A DNA stretch of 64,000 bases from Pseudomonas sp. RSB 5.4 (GCF_037126175.1 NZ_CP146986.1:2198501-2262500); one strand, 5' to 3'; shown: positions 46,191 through 55,129, numbered from the stretch's first letter. Numbers and translations: made by a program. The notes: generated from the sequence alone by a model not told the origin.

Positions 46191-47555
46191 ATGAAATTCG
46201 CAGCCATCGAAGACGCACGCCTGTTCCTTGAACAGAACCCCGATATCGACATGATCGAGCTGTTCATCCTCGACGCCAACGGCGTACCGCGCGGCAAGTT
46301 GTTACACCGCGAGGAGTTGCTGGCGGTCTACGAAAGCGGTCGCCCGCTGCCCAGCACCATCCTCGGTTTGACCGTGCAGGGCGAAGACGTGGAAAACTCA
46401 GGTCTGGTGTGGGACGTCGGCGACATCGACTGCCGCGCCTACCCGCTCGAAGGCAGTCTGGTGCGCCTGCCATGGCGGCAGATTCCAACTGCGGCGGTGC
46501 AAGTCAGCATGCACCCGACCGAGGGCCTGCCTGCGAGCATCGCCGACCCGCGTCATCTACTGATCAAAGTGATCGACGGCCTCAAGGCCGAGGGTTTTCA
46601 CCCGGTGATGGCGTGCGAGCTGGAGTTCTATCTGCTCGACGCCAAACGCGATCACAACGGTCGTCCGCAACCGGCGCTGGACGCCGACGGTGGCCGGCCG
46701 CGACACACCCAGGTCTACGGTTTACGTGAACTGGAGCAGATCGAACCGTTCCTCGCCGACCTCTACAGCGCCTGCAAACTGCACGGTATTCCGGCGCGTA
46801 CGGCGATCTCCGAATACGCCCCGGGCCAAGTGGAAATCACCCTCGAACATGGCGACGCCTTGCTCGCGATGGATCAGGCGGTGCGCTACAAACGCCTGGT
46901 CAAAGCGATGGCGCACAAGCACGGCATGCGGGCGACGTTCATGGCCAAGCCGTTCGATGATCTGGCCGGCACCGGCATGCACATGCACGTCAGCCTCGCC
47001 GATGCCGAAGGGCGCAATCTGTTTGCTTCCGAGGACCCGGCCGGTACCCCGCTGCTGCGCACCGCGATTGGCGGCATGCTCGCCTCACTGCTCGATTCGC
47101 TGCTGCTGTTCTGCCCCAACGCCAACTCCTACCGGCGCTTCCAGGCCAACAGCTATGCGCCATTGGCGCCGACCTGGGGCGTCGACAACCGCACCGTCAG
47201 CCTGCGCGTACCGGGCGGCCCGGCCAACACCCGGCACATCGAACACCGCATCTGCGGCGCCGACGCCAACCCGTATCTGGCGGCGGCAGCGATCCTCGCC
47301 GGGATCCATCGTGGCATTCGCGACAGTCTTGATCCGGGTGCGCCGGTCGAGGGCAACGGCTATGCGCAAGCCAAGGAATTGCTGCCGACCGACTGGCTGA
47401 CTTCGCTGCAGGCGCTGGAGAATTCCGCGTGGGCACGGGATGCCCTGGGCCAGGAATTTCTCGGGGTGTACCTGGCGGTGAAACGCGCCGAGTACCGGCA
47501 GTTCATGGCCGAGGTGGGTGAACAGGATTGGCGTTGGTACCTGACCGAAGCCTGA
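46191..47555 (+). CDS. Glutamine-synthetase-family ligase, probable gamma-glutamylpolyamine synthetase (first copy)
   Basis: A 454-residue protein of the glutamine synthetase fold: ACELEFYLLDA, GQVEITLEHGDALLAMDQAV, HGMRATFMAKPFDDLAGTGM with MHMHVSL (ATP and glutamate site), NANSYRRFQANSYAPLAPTW and RIEHRICGADANPYL-like HIEHRICGADANPYLAAAAI. The set matches PuuA/PauA-type enzymes, which attach glutamate to putrescine or other polyamines. ATG 46191 is the first in the family-like start MKFAAIEDARLFLEQNPDID. An FAD oxidase gene of the same pathway follows after a REPIN. A paralogue lies at 61139-62515. Confidence 0.88.
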   Translation: MKFAAIEDARLFLEQNPDIDMIELFILDANGVPRGKLLHREELLAVYESGRPLPSTILGLTVQGEDVENSGLVWDVGDIDCRAYPLEGSLVRLPWRQIPTAAVQVSMHPTEGLPASIADPRHLLIKVIDGLKAEGFHPVMACELEFYLLDAKRDHNGRPQPALDADGGRPRHTQVYGLRELEQIEPFLADLYSACKLHGIPARTAISEYAPGQVEITLEHGDALLAMDQAVRYKRLVKAMAHKHGMRATFMAKPFDDLAGTGMHMHVSLADAEGRNLFASEDPAGTPLLRTAIGGMLASLLDSLLLFCPNANSYRRFQANSYAPLAPTWGVDNRTVSLRVPGGPANTRHIEHRICGADANPYLAAAAILAGIHRGIRDSLDPGAPVEGNGYAQAKELLPTDWLTSLQALENSAWARDALGQEFLGVYLAVKRAEYRQFMAEVGEQDWRWYLTEA

Positions 47556-47576
47556 AGCCACAGCATCAATCCCCCC

Positions 47577-47667
47577 TGTAGGAGCGGGCTTGCTCGCGAA
47601 GGCGTCGTCACATTCAATATTTCAGTGACTGACCCACCGCATTCGCGAGCAAGCCCGCTCCCACAGG
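47577..47667. repeat. REPIN (inverted REP pair)
   Basis: TGTAGGAGCGGGCTTGCTCG and CGAGCAAGCCCGCTCCCACA in opposed orientation between the ligase and oxidase genes. Confidence 0.9.
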
Positions 47668-47707
47668 GGATTGCACTCCGAATTCCGAATTTTGTGTGGA
47701 CACAGAC

Positions 47708-48991
47708 ATGACCCAACGCTGCAATTCCTACTACACCGCCACCCTCAACCAGGACACCGACTACCCGACCCTGCAGGGCCGGCACCAGGTGGATGTGGTG
47801 ATCATCGGCGGCGGTTTCACCGGCGTTGCCACCGCCGTCGAACTCGCGGAAAAAGGCCTGAAAGTCGCCATCGTCGAGAGCAATAAAATCGGCTGGGGCG
47901 CCACCGGACGCAATGGTGGCCAAGTCACCGGCAGCCTCTCCGGCGACGGTGCGATGCGTAAACAGATGCGCCCGAAGCTCGGTGATGAAGTCGACGATTT
48001 CATCTGGCACCTGCGCTGGCGCGGGCATGAAATCATCCAGCAGCGCGTGGCGAAATATGGCATTCAGTGCGACCTCAAACACGGTCATTTGCACGCTGCC
48101 TACAAGCCCAGTCACATGACTGATTTGCGCAACGACTACGAAGAAGCCGTGCGTCGCGGCCTGGGTGATCAAGTCAGCCTGCTCGACCGCAGCCAGGTGC
48201 GCGACCTGCTGCAAAGCGACCTCTACCACGGCGCGATCAAGAACACCCGCAACATGCACCTGCACCCGCTCAACCTGTGCATCGGCGAAGCGCGGGCGGC
48301 GGAGAGTCTTGGTGCATTGATCTTCGAGAACAGTGAAGTGTTGGAGATCATTCACGGCAAAACCACAGGGGTGCGCACCGCCCATGGCCAGATCGACGCC
48401 AATCAGGTGATGCTCGCCGGTGACGTCTATCACAAGCTCGAACCGGGTCAGCTCAAGGGCAAGATTTTCCCGGCCATGGGCGGCATCGTCACCACCGCGC
48501 CGCTGGGTGATCTGGCGCGGCAGATCAACCCCGAAGATCTGGCGGTGTACGACTGCCGTTTCGTTCTCGACTACTACCGCCTCACGGCTGACGGGCGCCT
48601 GCTGTTCGGTGGCGGCGCCAATTACAGTGGCAAGGATTCACGGGACATCGCCGCCGAGCTGCGCCCGTGCATCGAGCAGACGTTCCCGGCGCTCAAAGGG
48701 GTGCAGATCGACTACCAGTGGAGCTGCGCGATGGGCATCGTGATCAACCGCATCCCGCAACTGGGCAAGCTCTCGGACAACGTCTGGTATTGCCAGGGTT
48801 ATTCCGGACACGGCATCGCGACGACGCACATCATGGGTGAAATCATGAGCCGCGCGATCACCGGGCAGATGGAACAGTTCGACACCTTTGCGCAGTGCCA
48901 GCACATTCGGGTGCCGATGGGGGATTTGCTGGGCAATCCGTTGCTGGCGGCGGGGATGTGGTATTACCAGATGCTTGAAAAACTGCGTTGA
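47708..48991 (+). CDS. FAD-dependent oxidoreductase, probable gamma-glutamylpolyamine oxidase (first copy)
   Basis: A 427-residue flavoprotein of the DAO family: VDVVIIGGGFTGVATAVELA (Rossmann motif at about residues 28-47), KIGWGATGRNGGQVTGSLSG (the conserved GATGRNGGQ), FVLDYYRLTADGRLLFGGGA and the C-terminal YCQGYSGHGIATTHIMGE. The group includes PuuB and PauB, which oxidise gamma-glutamylputrescine to the aldehyde. ATG 47708 is chosen over GTG 47696. It belongs to the ligase gene upstream. Confidence 0.88.
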   Translation: MTQRCNSYYTATLNQDTDYPTLQGRHQVDVVIIGGGFTGVATAVELAEKGLKVAIVESNKIGWGATGRNGGQVTGSLSGDGAMRKQMRPKLGDEVDDFIWHLRWRGHEIIQQRVAKYGIQCDLKHGHLHAAYKPSHMTDLRNDYEEAVRRGLGDQVSLLDRSQVRDLLQSDLYHGAIKNTRNMHLHPLNLCIGEARAAESLGALIFENSEVLEIIHGKTTGVRTAHGQIDANQVMLAGDVYHKLEPGQLKGKIFPAMGGIVTTAPLGDLARQINPEDLAVYDCRFVLDYYRLTADGRLLFGGGANYSGKDSRDIAAELRPCIEQTFPALKGVQIDYQWSCAMGIVINRIPQLGKLSDNVWYCQGYSGHGIATTHIMGEIMSRAITGQMEQFDTFAQCQHIRVPMGDLLGNPLLAAGMWYYQMLEKLR

Positions 48992-49000
48992 TCGCACTGG

Positions 49001-49165
49001 CCCTTTCGCGAGCAAGCCCGCTCCCACAGGTTGATTGCATTCCAAATGTGGGAGCGAGCCTGCTCGCGAAGAGGCCAGCAGCCTCACTACAAACCTCAGT
49101 CCGGCAACTGCTCCCACATTGAAATGCATTCCAAATGTGGGAGCGGGCTTGCTCGCGATGAGGCC
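49001..49165. repeat. Cluster of REP elements
   Basis: An inverted pair (CGCGAGCAAGCCCGCTCCCA, then TGTGGGAGCGAGCCTGCTCG) at 49001-49075, followed by a broken left half and a full right-type copy (TGTGGGAGCGGGCTTGCTCG) at 49111-49165; the short sequence GCATTCCAAA occurs twice. Confidence 0.85.
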
Positions 49166-49185
49166 ATCAACCTCAGCACAAAATC

Positions 49186-49971
49186 TCAATCAGGCAACTG
49201 CTCCACCACAATCCCCAACCGCCGATAATCCTCGATACTCCCCGACGCCACATGCCGCTCGGTAATCAGCGTATGCAGGCGCGTACACGAAGCCACCACA
49301 AACGGCTCCACCGCGCCTAATTTATCCGCGGTGGTCACCGCAATCACCCGCGCCGCGCTGTCGAGCAGCGCCTGCTTCACCGGCACTTCATCAAAATGCA
49401 GCGAGGTGACGCCCACCTCCGGATGAATCGCGCAGACGCCGGTAAACGCCAGATCGGCCTTGATCCCGGCCAACAACCGCACCGCCTCATGCCCACCGGC
49501 CGACATCGTGCGCGGGTTCAATTGCCCACCGGCCAGAATCACTTTCACGCCCTTGTATTCGGACAGGGCAATCGCCGTCATCGGCGCGGCGGTCACCGCG
49601 GTGATCTGGATGTCCGCCCGCAGCGAGCGCGCCACCTGCAACGTGGTCGAGCCAGAATCGAACAGCACGATCTGCCCGTCCTCGACTTTCTGCGCCGCCC
49701 ATTGCGCCAACCGCACTTTCACCTCGTCAGTCTCATCCAGTCGGGTGAAGAAATCCTTACCGGAGTCCTTGGGCCTTGGCAGCGCCCCGCCGTGCACGCG
49801 CTGCACCAGGCCGGCGTTGTCCAGTTCGGCAAGGTCGCGGCGGATGGTGTCTTCGGACACGGCGAAGTGCTGGCTCAACTCGGACGCCATGACCTTGCCG
49901 TCGCGTTCGAGGATCAGGAGGATTTTCTGCCGGCGCAGGGAGGGCAGTTCGGTGACCGAATGATCGTGCAT
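49186..49971 (-). CDS. DeoR-family transcriptional regulator
   Basis: A 261-residue protein: N-terminal winged helix-turn-helix RRQKILLILERDGKVMASEL with FAVSEDTIRRDLAELDNAGL (residues 15-55), then RVHGGALPRP and the sugar-phosphate-type sensing domain with IVLFDSGSTTLQVARSLRAD. DeoR regulators respond to phosphorylated sugars or related compounds; no sugar genes adjoin, so the target is unclear. Confidence 0.9.
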   Translation of the reverse strand: MHDHSVTELPSLRRQKILLILERDGKVMASELSQHFAVSEDTIRRDLAELDNAGLVQRVHGGALPRPKDSGKDFFTRLDETDEVKVRLAQWAAQKVEDGQIVLFDSGSTTLQVARSLRADIQITAVTAAPMTAIALSEYKGVKVILAGGQLNPRTMSAGGHEAVRLLAGIKADLAFTGVCAIHPEVGVTSLHFDEVPVKQALLDSAARVIAVTTADKLGAVEPFVVASCTRLHTLITERHVASGSIEDYRRLGIVVEQLPD

Positions 49972-50150
49972 GGTTATGCCTGTTTATGCTTGTAGTTGCA
50001 GGTTTTGCCGAGACTAGCGAAAGCCTCGGGCAAACACAAACCGGCCGCTATCAATTGTTTCGATCATTGGAATCAACATGCCGAATTTTTTCTTTGCCGT
50101 GCGTCTGTTCAGAATGGCCCCACTCCAAAAAGGCTCAGGATGAACAGCTG

Positions 50151-50219
50151 ATGAATCTCAATTTTGCGTTTGCGTGCATGATCGTGGTGTCTTTTGCGAT
50201 TGCCCTGGGCCACGCCTGA
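50151..50219 (+). CDS. Possible 22-residue membrane microprotein
   Basis: The frame MNLNFAFACMIVVSFAIALG with a two-residue tail is a single hydrophobic helix without a charged start. AGGA sits about 10 nt before the ATG. It lies on the plus strand in the gap between two minus-strand regulators. Small size makes chance likely; it is listed because hydrophobic microproteins of this kind are often missed. Confidence 0.3.
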   Translation: MNLNFAFACMIVVSFAIALGHA

Positions 50220-50223
50220 ACCA

Positions 50224-51117
50224 CTACACCGACGACGCCAGGTGCTCTCGCAACCATTTGTGTGCCGGATCGCGGTGCGCGCGCTCGCCCCAGAACATCG
50301 CCATTTCGTAGCCCGGCACCTGCAGCGGTGCGTCGACCACCTGCAACGCCGGGTTGCCGCGCACCAGCCGTGACGGCAGCATCGCCACCAGATCGGTACT
50401 CGCCAGCACCGACATCACCATCAGAAAGTGCGGCACCGACAGCACCACTTTGCGCGCCAGACCGACCTCGGCGAGCGCCTTGTCGGTCACCCCGAAAAAG
50501 CCCCCGCCCTCACGCGACACCATTACGTGCTCCAGCGCGCAGAACTGTTCGCGGTTCGGTTTACGCGTCAACCCCGGATGCCCGACGCGACCGGCCAACG
50601 CGTAATGCTCGGTGAACAGCACCCGCTGATGCAGATCCAGCGGCGCCTCTTCGGTGATGTGCAGCGCCAGGTCAAACACGCCCTGCTCCGCCTGCTTGAC
50701 CAACTGCGCCGGCATCAGATCGAGCACCGCCAGCCGCGTTCCCGGCGCCTGAGTGCGCAAACCGCTGAGGGCCGGCAGCACCACCGTCGATTCGCCGTAA
50801 TCGGTCGCCGCGACTTTCCAGATGTGGCGGGCCTGCGCCGGATCGAAGGCACTGGCCGGCGCCACCGCTCGCTCCAGTGCCTCCAGCGCTTCACGCAACG
50901 GCTCACGTAACTCATCGGCCCGCGCCGTCGGCCGCATCCCGCGTGGCCCGGGCAGCAACAGCGGGTCGCCGAAGATCTCGCGCAGCTTGGCCAGGTGTAC
51001 GCTCACTGACGGCTGCGACAGGCTCAGCCGCTCTGCGGCGCGGGTTACGTTGTGTTCTGCCAATAACACGTCTAGGGTCAACAGCAAGTTGATATCCAGA
51101 CGTCGTAAATTATTCAT
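50224..51117 (-). CDS. LysR-family transcriptional regulator
   Basis: A 297-residue LysR regulator starting MNNLRRLDINLLLTLDVLLA, with helix-turn-helix AERLSLSQPSVSVHLAKLRE. The ligand domain follows from about residue 90. It is divergent from the NAD(P)H:quinone oxidoreductase gene, with 84 bp between starts, and likely controls it in response to an electrophile or quinone (inferred). Confidence 0.9.
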   Translation of the reverse strand: MNNLRRLDINLLLTLDVLLAEHNVTRAAERLSLSQPSVSVHLAKLREIFGDPLLLPGPRGMRPTARADELREPLREALEALERAVAPASAFDPAQARHIWKVAATDYGESTVVLPALSGLRTQAPGTRLAVLDLMPAQLVKQAEQGVFDLALHITEEAPLDLHQRVLFTEHYALAGRVGHPGLTRKPNREQFCALEHVMVSREGGGFFGVTDKALAEVGLARKVVLSVPHFLMVMSVLASTDLVAMLPSRLVRGNPALQVVDAPLQVPGYEMAMFWGERAHRDPAHKWLREHLASSV

Positions 51118-51201
51118 GGCTATACCTGACATATCAGACATTCATTTCCAATATACCGATCAAGGATTGATCCTGCCTGCATTCAACCAAGGAGCTGCAA
51201 C

Positions 51202-51978
51202 ATGAATGTGTTACTGGTCTACGCCCACCCTGAACCCACCTCGCTCAATGGCTCGCTCAAGGACTTCACCGTCCAGCGCCTGCAAGCCGCCGGCCACACC
51301 GTGCAGGTCTCCGACCTCTACGCGATGAACTGGAAGACCACCCTCGACGCCGACGACGCCCCTGAACGCGACCGCAGCCGCCCGTTTGACGCCTCAGGCG
51401 ATTCGAAACTGGCCTACGCCCAGGGCACCCAGGCCGCCGATATCGCCGCCGAGCAAGCAAAACTGCTCTGGGCCGACGCACTGATCCTGCAATTCCCACT
51501 GTGGTGGTTTTCCATGCCGGCGATTCTCAAGGGCTGGGTCGAGCGCGTGTACGCCTGCGGTTTTGCCTACGGCGTTGGCGAACACTCCGATTCGCGCTGG
51601 GGCGAGCGTTATGGCGAAGGGAAAATGAAAGGCAAGCGGGCAATGTTGATGGTCACCACCGGCGGCTGGGACTCGCACTACAGCCCGCGCGGGATCAACG
51701 GGCCGATTGATGACGTGCTGTTCCCGATCAATCACGGAATCCTCTACTACCCCGGGTTTGAGGTGGTGCCGCCGTTCGTGGCCTACCGCGTCGGTCGAAT
51801 GGATGAGGCGACATTTGCCGCGACTTGCGAGGAACTGGGCACGCGGCTGGATGAGTTGTGGAGCACGCGGCCGATTGCGTATCGACAGCAGAACGGCGGC
51901 GATTACGAGATTCCGGCGTTGACGTTGAAGGAAGGTATTGCACCAGGGCTTGAGGGCTTTGCCGCCCACACTCGGTAA
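51202..51978 (+). CDS. NAD(P)H:quinone oxidoreductase (flavodoxin-like fold)
   Basis: A 258-residue FMN protein: MNVLLVYAHPEPTSLNGSLK (FMN-phosphate loop), HTVQVSDLYAMNWKTTLDAD, ADALILQFPLWWFSMPAILK and WVERVYACGFAYG, all typical of DT-diaphorase-like NQO enzymes. It reduces quinones by two electrons, avoiding semiquinones. Divergent from a LysR gene. The length is near that of human-type NQO1 rather than the shorter MdaB. Confidence 0.9.
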   Translation: MNVLLVYAHPEPTSLNGSLKDFTVQRLQAAGHTVQVSDLYAMNWKTTLDADDAPERDRSRPFDASGDSKLAYAQGTQAADIAAEQAKLLWADALILQFPLWWFSMPAILKGWVERVYACGFAYGVGEHSDSRWGERYGEGKMKGKRAMLMVTTGGWDSHYSPRGINGPIDDVLFPINHGILYYPGFEVVPPFVAYRVGRMDEATFAATCEELGTRLDELWSTRPIAYRQQNGGDYEIPALTLKEGIAPGLEGFAAHTR

Positions 51979-51992
51979 AGATAACTGAACCT

Positions 51993-52027
51993 TTGTGGCG
52001 AGGGAGCTTGCTCCCTCCCCACAGGGG
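51993..52027. repeat. Degenerate REP half
   Basis: TGTGGCGAGGGAGCTTGCTC followed by a mutated right arm (CCCTCCCCACAGG), 16 bp downstream of the quinone reductase stop. Confidence 0.6.
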
Positions 52028-52035
52028 GGTGTGCT

Positions 52036-53055
52036 TCAGACTTCCTCCCGCGCCCGCCGCACCTGCACCAACAACGCCGGCGCGAAGTGCAGCAACACCA
52101 TCCGCGCCAGATGGTGAGTCAGGATAAACACCACATTCAGCCTGCCGGCGAACGCGACAATCGCAATCGTCTCGATCGCCCCCGGCATGTACGCCAGCCA
52201 TAGCGACAGCGGATCACTGCCCAGCCATCGCGCCGCCACTTCCGCAAACGCCGCCGCCACCACAATCATCAGCCCCACCGACACCAGCGCCGTGCGGCCA
52301 TGCCGGCCCAGTTCCGCAAGGCCGAGTCCCTGAAAGCGCGAGCCGATCCGCACGCCAAGAATCAGCGCCGCCAGATTCAGGCTCCAGTCCGGCATGTGAA
52401 AGCCATGCAGCCATCCCGATTTCACAAACACCGCCGTCAGCAGAATCGCCGTCAACATGAACGGCGCCGGCACGCCGATCACCAACAACAAGCGCCCGAT
52501 GACGATGCTCAAGCCGATCAGCGCCAGCACCGTCAACGCCATGCCCGTGCTCAATGGATCGCTTTCCATCACGGCCACCGAGGCCTGCCCGGGAATCAAA
52601 AAGCTCACCAACACCGTGATCAACAGCAAGCGCATCAGGTGGACGATGATGACTTTGCTCGAAGCCTTTTCCGATTCGAGCAAATCAAACACCGCCGCCA
52701 ATGCGCCGGGGTACACCGCCAACAGCGCATCGGTGCGATTCCATCCTGCGCCGCGGGTCAGCCACCATCCGGCGAGGGCAATCTGCACGGTCAGGCATAT
52801 CAGCAGAACGCCGAGGCTTGGCAACATCGCCGAAGCCGTCGCACTGTCCCACGCCTCGAACATCAGCCCGGTAGCGATACCCAGCGTGACCTGGATGTAG
52901 CCCAAGCCATAAGGCGTCGTGGGGGCAAACCCGAACCTGGTGGCGACCAATGCGGTGACAAGAATCGCCCCCAGCAACAAGCCATGAGGGACACCGCTGA
53001 CCTGCAACGCAGCGCCAACGGCGGCCGCGATCAACAAACACAGAATCGATTTCAT
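52036..53055 (-). CDS. AbrB-family membrane protein
   Basis: A 339-residue inner-membrane protein with ten or so hydrophobic segments and two homologous halves. VSGVPHGLLLGAILVTALVA and the second-half VIGVPAPFMLTAILLTAVFV are the repeated AbrB domains; LAYMPGAIETIAIVAFAG is also family-like. Family members are called AbrB family transporters or putative ammonia monooxygenases; their substrate is unresolved. No close partner gene. Confidence 0.88.
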   Translation of the reverse strand: MKSILCLLIAAAVGAALQVSGVPHGLLLGAILVTALVATRFGFAPTTPYGLGYIQVTLGIATGLMFEAWDSATASAMLPSLGVLLICLTVQIALAGWWLTRGAGWNRTDALLAVYPGALAAVFDLLESEKASSKVIIVHLMRLLLITVLVSFLIPGQASVAVMESDPLSTGMALTVLALIGLSIVIGRLLLVIGVPAPFMLTAILLTAVFVKSGWLHGFHMPDWSLNLAALILGVRIGSRFQGLGLAELGRHGRTALVSVGLMIVVAAAFAEVAARWLGSDPLSLWLAYMPGAIETIAIVAFAGRLNVVFILTHHLARMVLLHFAPALLVQVRRAREEV

Positions 53056-53098
53056 ATTTTCGCCTTCCTGGCTATTTCCCTGAGGTATTCCACTCCCC

Positions 53099-53186
53099 TG
53101 TAGGAGCTGCCGCAGGCTGCGATCTTTTGACTTTGATTTTTAGAAGCAAGATCAAAAGATCGCAGCCTTCGGCAGCTCCTACAGGG
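53099..53186. repeat. Inverted repeat of the GATCGCAGCCTTCGGCAGCTCC family
   Basis: TGTAGGAGCTGCCGCAGGCT and its partner AGCCTTCGGCAGCTCCTACA around GATCTTTTGA / TCAAAAGATC, same family as at 38837. Confidence 0.88.
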
Positions 53187-53198
53187 GGGTATTCCTTC

Positions 53199-53621
53199 TT
53201 ACGCGCGCAACCGCCCAATCGCCCGCCGATACTTCTCGACCCGTTCCAGATCCTCCCAACTCGGCGAGGCGATCCGCGACAGGTCGCTGTTCTCTTCCAG
53301 ATCCGCCAGTTTCACCACCCGGCCAATCGGGTTCTGCGCAGCACGCTCGACGAAATCCTCGTAGGATTCGCCGGGCACTTTGGTGACTGATTCAATCGCC
53401 GTCAGCACCTCTTCGCTGAAACCTTCCTTGCGCAAGTCATCGAGGCTGACGCCGCAATCCTCGACCACATCGTGCAACACAGCGACGATGCGTTCTTCCA
53501 GCGAGTTCATGCGCAACATGACTTTCAGCGGATGCAGAATGTACGGCGCACCGCCCTTGTCCACCTGCCCGGTGTGGGCGGTGGCGGCGATGGCGATAGC
53601 GCGTTCGAGGGTTTGAGTCAT
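53199..53621 (-). CDS. Small HD-domain hydrolase resembling a (p)ppGpp hydrolase
   Basis: A 140-residue protein with the SpoT/MESH1-type HD order: AIAATAHTGQVDKGGAPYIL (first His with K-G-G), HPLKVMLRM, LHDVVEDCGVSLDDLR (the HDxxED motif) and VKLADLEENSDLSRI (second Asp site). No synthetase or regulatory domain, so it is a stand-alone small alarmone hydrolase candidate. The upstream gene ends 15 bp before its start. Confidence 0.85.
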   Translation of the reverse strand: MTQTLERAIAIAATAHTGQVDKGGAPYILHPLKVMLRMNSLEERIVAVLHDVVEDCGVSLDDLRKEGFSEEVLTAIESVTKVPGESYEDFVERAAQNPIGRVVKLADLEENSDLSRIASPSWEDLERVEKYRRAIGRLRA

Positions 53622-53636
53622 GCGAGTCTCCGTGGT

Positions 53637-54017
53637 TTAAAAGCCGTAACGGCCGCCGACATGAATGTTGCGTTTGAGCCAGTTGCCGATTGTTTTCAAG
53701 CGCCCCACTGGCTGGGAATGTTGTTCAAGAATCACGGAAACCAATATTGCCTGATCCGCCCCCGGATGCGCATCGATCACCTGCGCCACCCACGCACAAT
53801 CGGCTTTCTGCAGATGCTCACGCCACTCGCCGGGCCACGCGTCCAGCTCATCCAGCGCCAGCCACCGCGTCCCGCCCTGATTGGCATGCCCGCCGCCAAT
53901 CGATTGCTCGAAACAGAACGGCGTCGCCGGTCGGGACAAGTCAATGCTGAAGATGTAGATGTCTTGAGTGGGGTGCTGCGACGTGGGGGCGTTGTTGCGG
54001 CTGCCGATTTCGATCAT
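53637..54017 (-). CDS. Hypothetical protein, 126 residues
   Basis: A soluble protein beginning MIEIGSRNNAPTSQHPTQDI, with FSIDLSRPATPFCFEQSIGG and WVAQVIDAHPGADQAILVSV. No signal peptide, membrane segment or motif I recognise. It lies 15 bp before the HD-domain hydrolase gene on the same strand, so they are probably one transcript. A rho-independent terminator-like hairpin lies 150 bp upstream. Confidence 0.6.
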   Translation of the reverse strand: MIEIGSRNNAPTSQHPTQDIYIFSIDLSRPATPFCFEQSIGGGHANQGGTRWLALDELDAWPGEWREHLQKADCAWVAQVIDAHPGADQAILVSVILEQHSQPVGRLKTIGNWLKRNIHVGGRYGF

Positions 54018-54163
54018 GCGCGGTTCCGTCCGTGGGTGAGGCGTTACAACTTGTTTCGCAGTCTACGACGTGGTGCCTATGGGGGGAACCTTTGGCGATG
54101 AACCGGGTTGTGGCAAGTGAAAAGTTTGACTGGGCAGTTCGGGAATTGCGTTTCAGCCGCCCA

Positions 54164-54196
54164 CAAAAAAGGGACACCGTTGGGTGTCCCTTTTTT
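54164..54196. terminator. Bidirectional rho-independent terminator
   Basis: AAAAAAGGGACACC / GGTGTCCCTTTTTT around GTTG, with A- and T-tracts on both sides. It separates the 53199-54017 unit from the cysteine-repeat genes, which end at 54220 on the same strand. Confidence 0.93.
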
Positions 54197-54219
54197 GCGT
54201 TTGGATTCAGGCCGACGGG

Positions 54220-54633
54220 TCAGCGCTTCATGGCTTCGCATTGATTGCGCAGATCATGATCGCCGATTGACGAACAACTACTGCCTTTCTTCGCTTCACA
54301 AAAGGCACGTTGGTCATGATCACCAATGCTTGAACAAGAACTGCCTTTCTCCGCTTCGCAGGCCGAGCGCATGTCATGGTCGCCAATGGACGAACAACTA
54401 CTACCCTTTTTGGCCTCGCAATAAGCACGCTGGTCATGATCGCCGATGCTTGAACACGAACTGCCTTTCTCCGCTTCGCAGGCCGAACGCAGGTCGTGGT
54501 CACCGATGGAAGAACAGCTGCTGCCTTCCTGCCTGGCCTGGCAATAACTGCGCTTGTCGTGATCACTGATGCTGGAACAACTGGCGGAAACGTAGCCGCT
54601 GAACAGCAACAACATCGCAAGAATAAGTTTCAT
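54220..54633 (-). CDS. Secreted cysteine-repeat protein (copy A)
   Basis: A 137-residue exported protein. After a signal peptide (MKLILAMLLLFSGYVSA) come six repeats of about 20 residues of the form SCSSIGDHDxRxxCEAxKGS, each with two cysteines and an H-D pair. The repeats alternate between DQRAYC-like and D(L/M)RxxC-like types, so the real unit is a pair of about 40 residues taken three times. Twelve repeat cysteines suggest disulfide-linked modules. A paralogue (54704-55129) with the same length, repeat number and leader lies directly upstream. I do not recognise a named family. ATG 54633 follows GGGAAG. Confidence 0.75.
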   Translation of the reverse strand: MKLILAMLLLFSGYVSASCSSISDHDKRSYCQARQEGSSCSSIGDHDLRSACEAEKGSSCSSIGDHDQRAYCEAKKGSSCSSIGDHDMRSACEAEKGSSCSSIGDHDQRAFCEAKKGSSCSSIGDHDLRNQCEAMKR

Positions 54634-54640
54634 CTCACAC

Positions 54641-54670
54641 TTCCCTGGATTGCCAGGAAACAGCCTGGCA
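54641..54670 (-). promoter_or_regulatory. Hairpin pair in the leader of cysteine-repeat gene A
   Basis: On the minus strand GCCAGG-CTGTTT-CCTGGC is followed at once by AAT-CCAGGGAAG (ribosome-binding site). CCTGG can pair with the earlier GCCAGG or with the later CCAGG beside the ribosome-binding site. The same layout precedes gene B. Confidence 0.4.
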
Positions 54671-54703
54671 CTGGTTGATGCAACCACTGAGCGATTTATT
54701 GCT

Positions 54704-55129
54704 TCAACGTTTCATGGCTTCGCACCGGGTGCGCAGGTCATGGTCGCCAATATTTCCGCAACTGCCGCCGCCGGTCGTGGCATTGCAATAAGCTCGTTGA
54801 TCATGGTCATCGATGTTCCCGCAAGAACTGCCGCCCTGCTCCGCGTTGCACCGCGCACGCAAGTCGTGATCATCGATATTGCCGCAACTGCTGCCGCTCT
54901 TTTTGGCATTGCAGTAGGCGCGCTGGTCATGGTCGTCGATATTGCCGCAGGAACTGCCGCCCATCTCCGCGTTACACGCCGCCCGCATATCGTGATTGTC
55001 GATATTGCCGCAACTGCTGCCGCTCTCCCTTGCATTGCAATAGGCCCGCTGATCGTGGTCATCGATGTTGCCGCAACTGGCGAACGTGTAGCTGCTGAAC
55101 ATCAACAACATGGCGAGTAATAGTCTCAT
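54704..55129 (-). CDS. Secreted cysteine-repeat protein (copy B)
   Basis: A 141-residue exported protein and sister of copy A. A signal peptide (MRLLLAMLLMFSSYTFA) precedes six repeats of about 21 residues SCGNIDDHDxRAxCNAxxGG, again alternating between two types. C-terminal repeat GNIGDHDLRTRCEAMKR is almost identical to the last repeat of copy A (GDHDLRNQCEAMKR), so the copies share ancestry. Copy A follows 70 bp after the stop on the same strand. ATG 55129 rather than the GTG one codon earlier matches the start context of copy A. Confidence 0.75.
   Translation of the reverse strand: MRLLLAMLLMFSSYTFASCGNIDDHDQRAYCNARESGSSCGNIDNHDMRAACNAEMGGSSCGNIDDHDQRAYCNAKKSGSSCGNIDDHDLRARCNAEQGGSSCGNIDDHDQRAYCNATTGGGSCGNIGDHDLRTRCEAMKR

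Noticed and set aside
54650..55120. Plus-strand open frame with repeated Ala/Ile/Val segments
   Set aside because: It is the antisense image of the cysteine-repeat gene B; the apparent repeat pattern comes from that gene.
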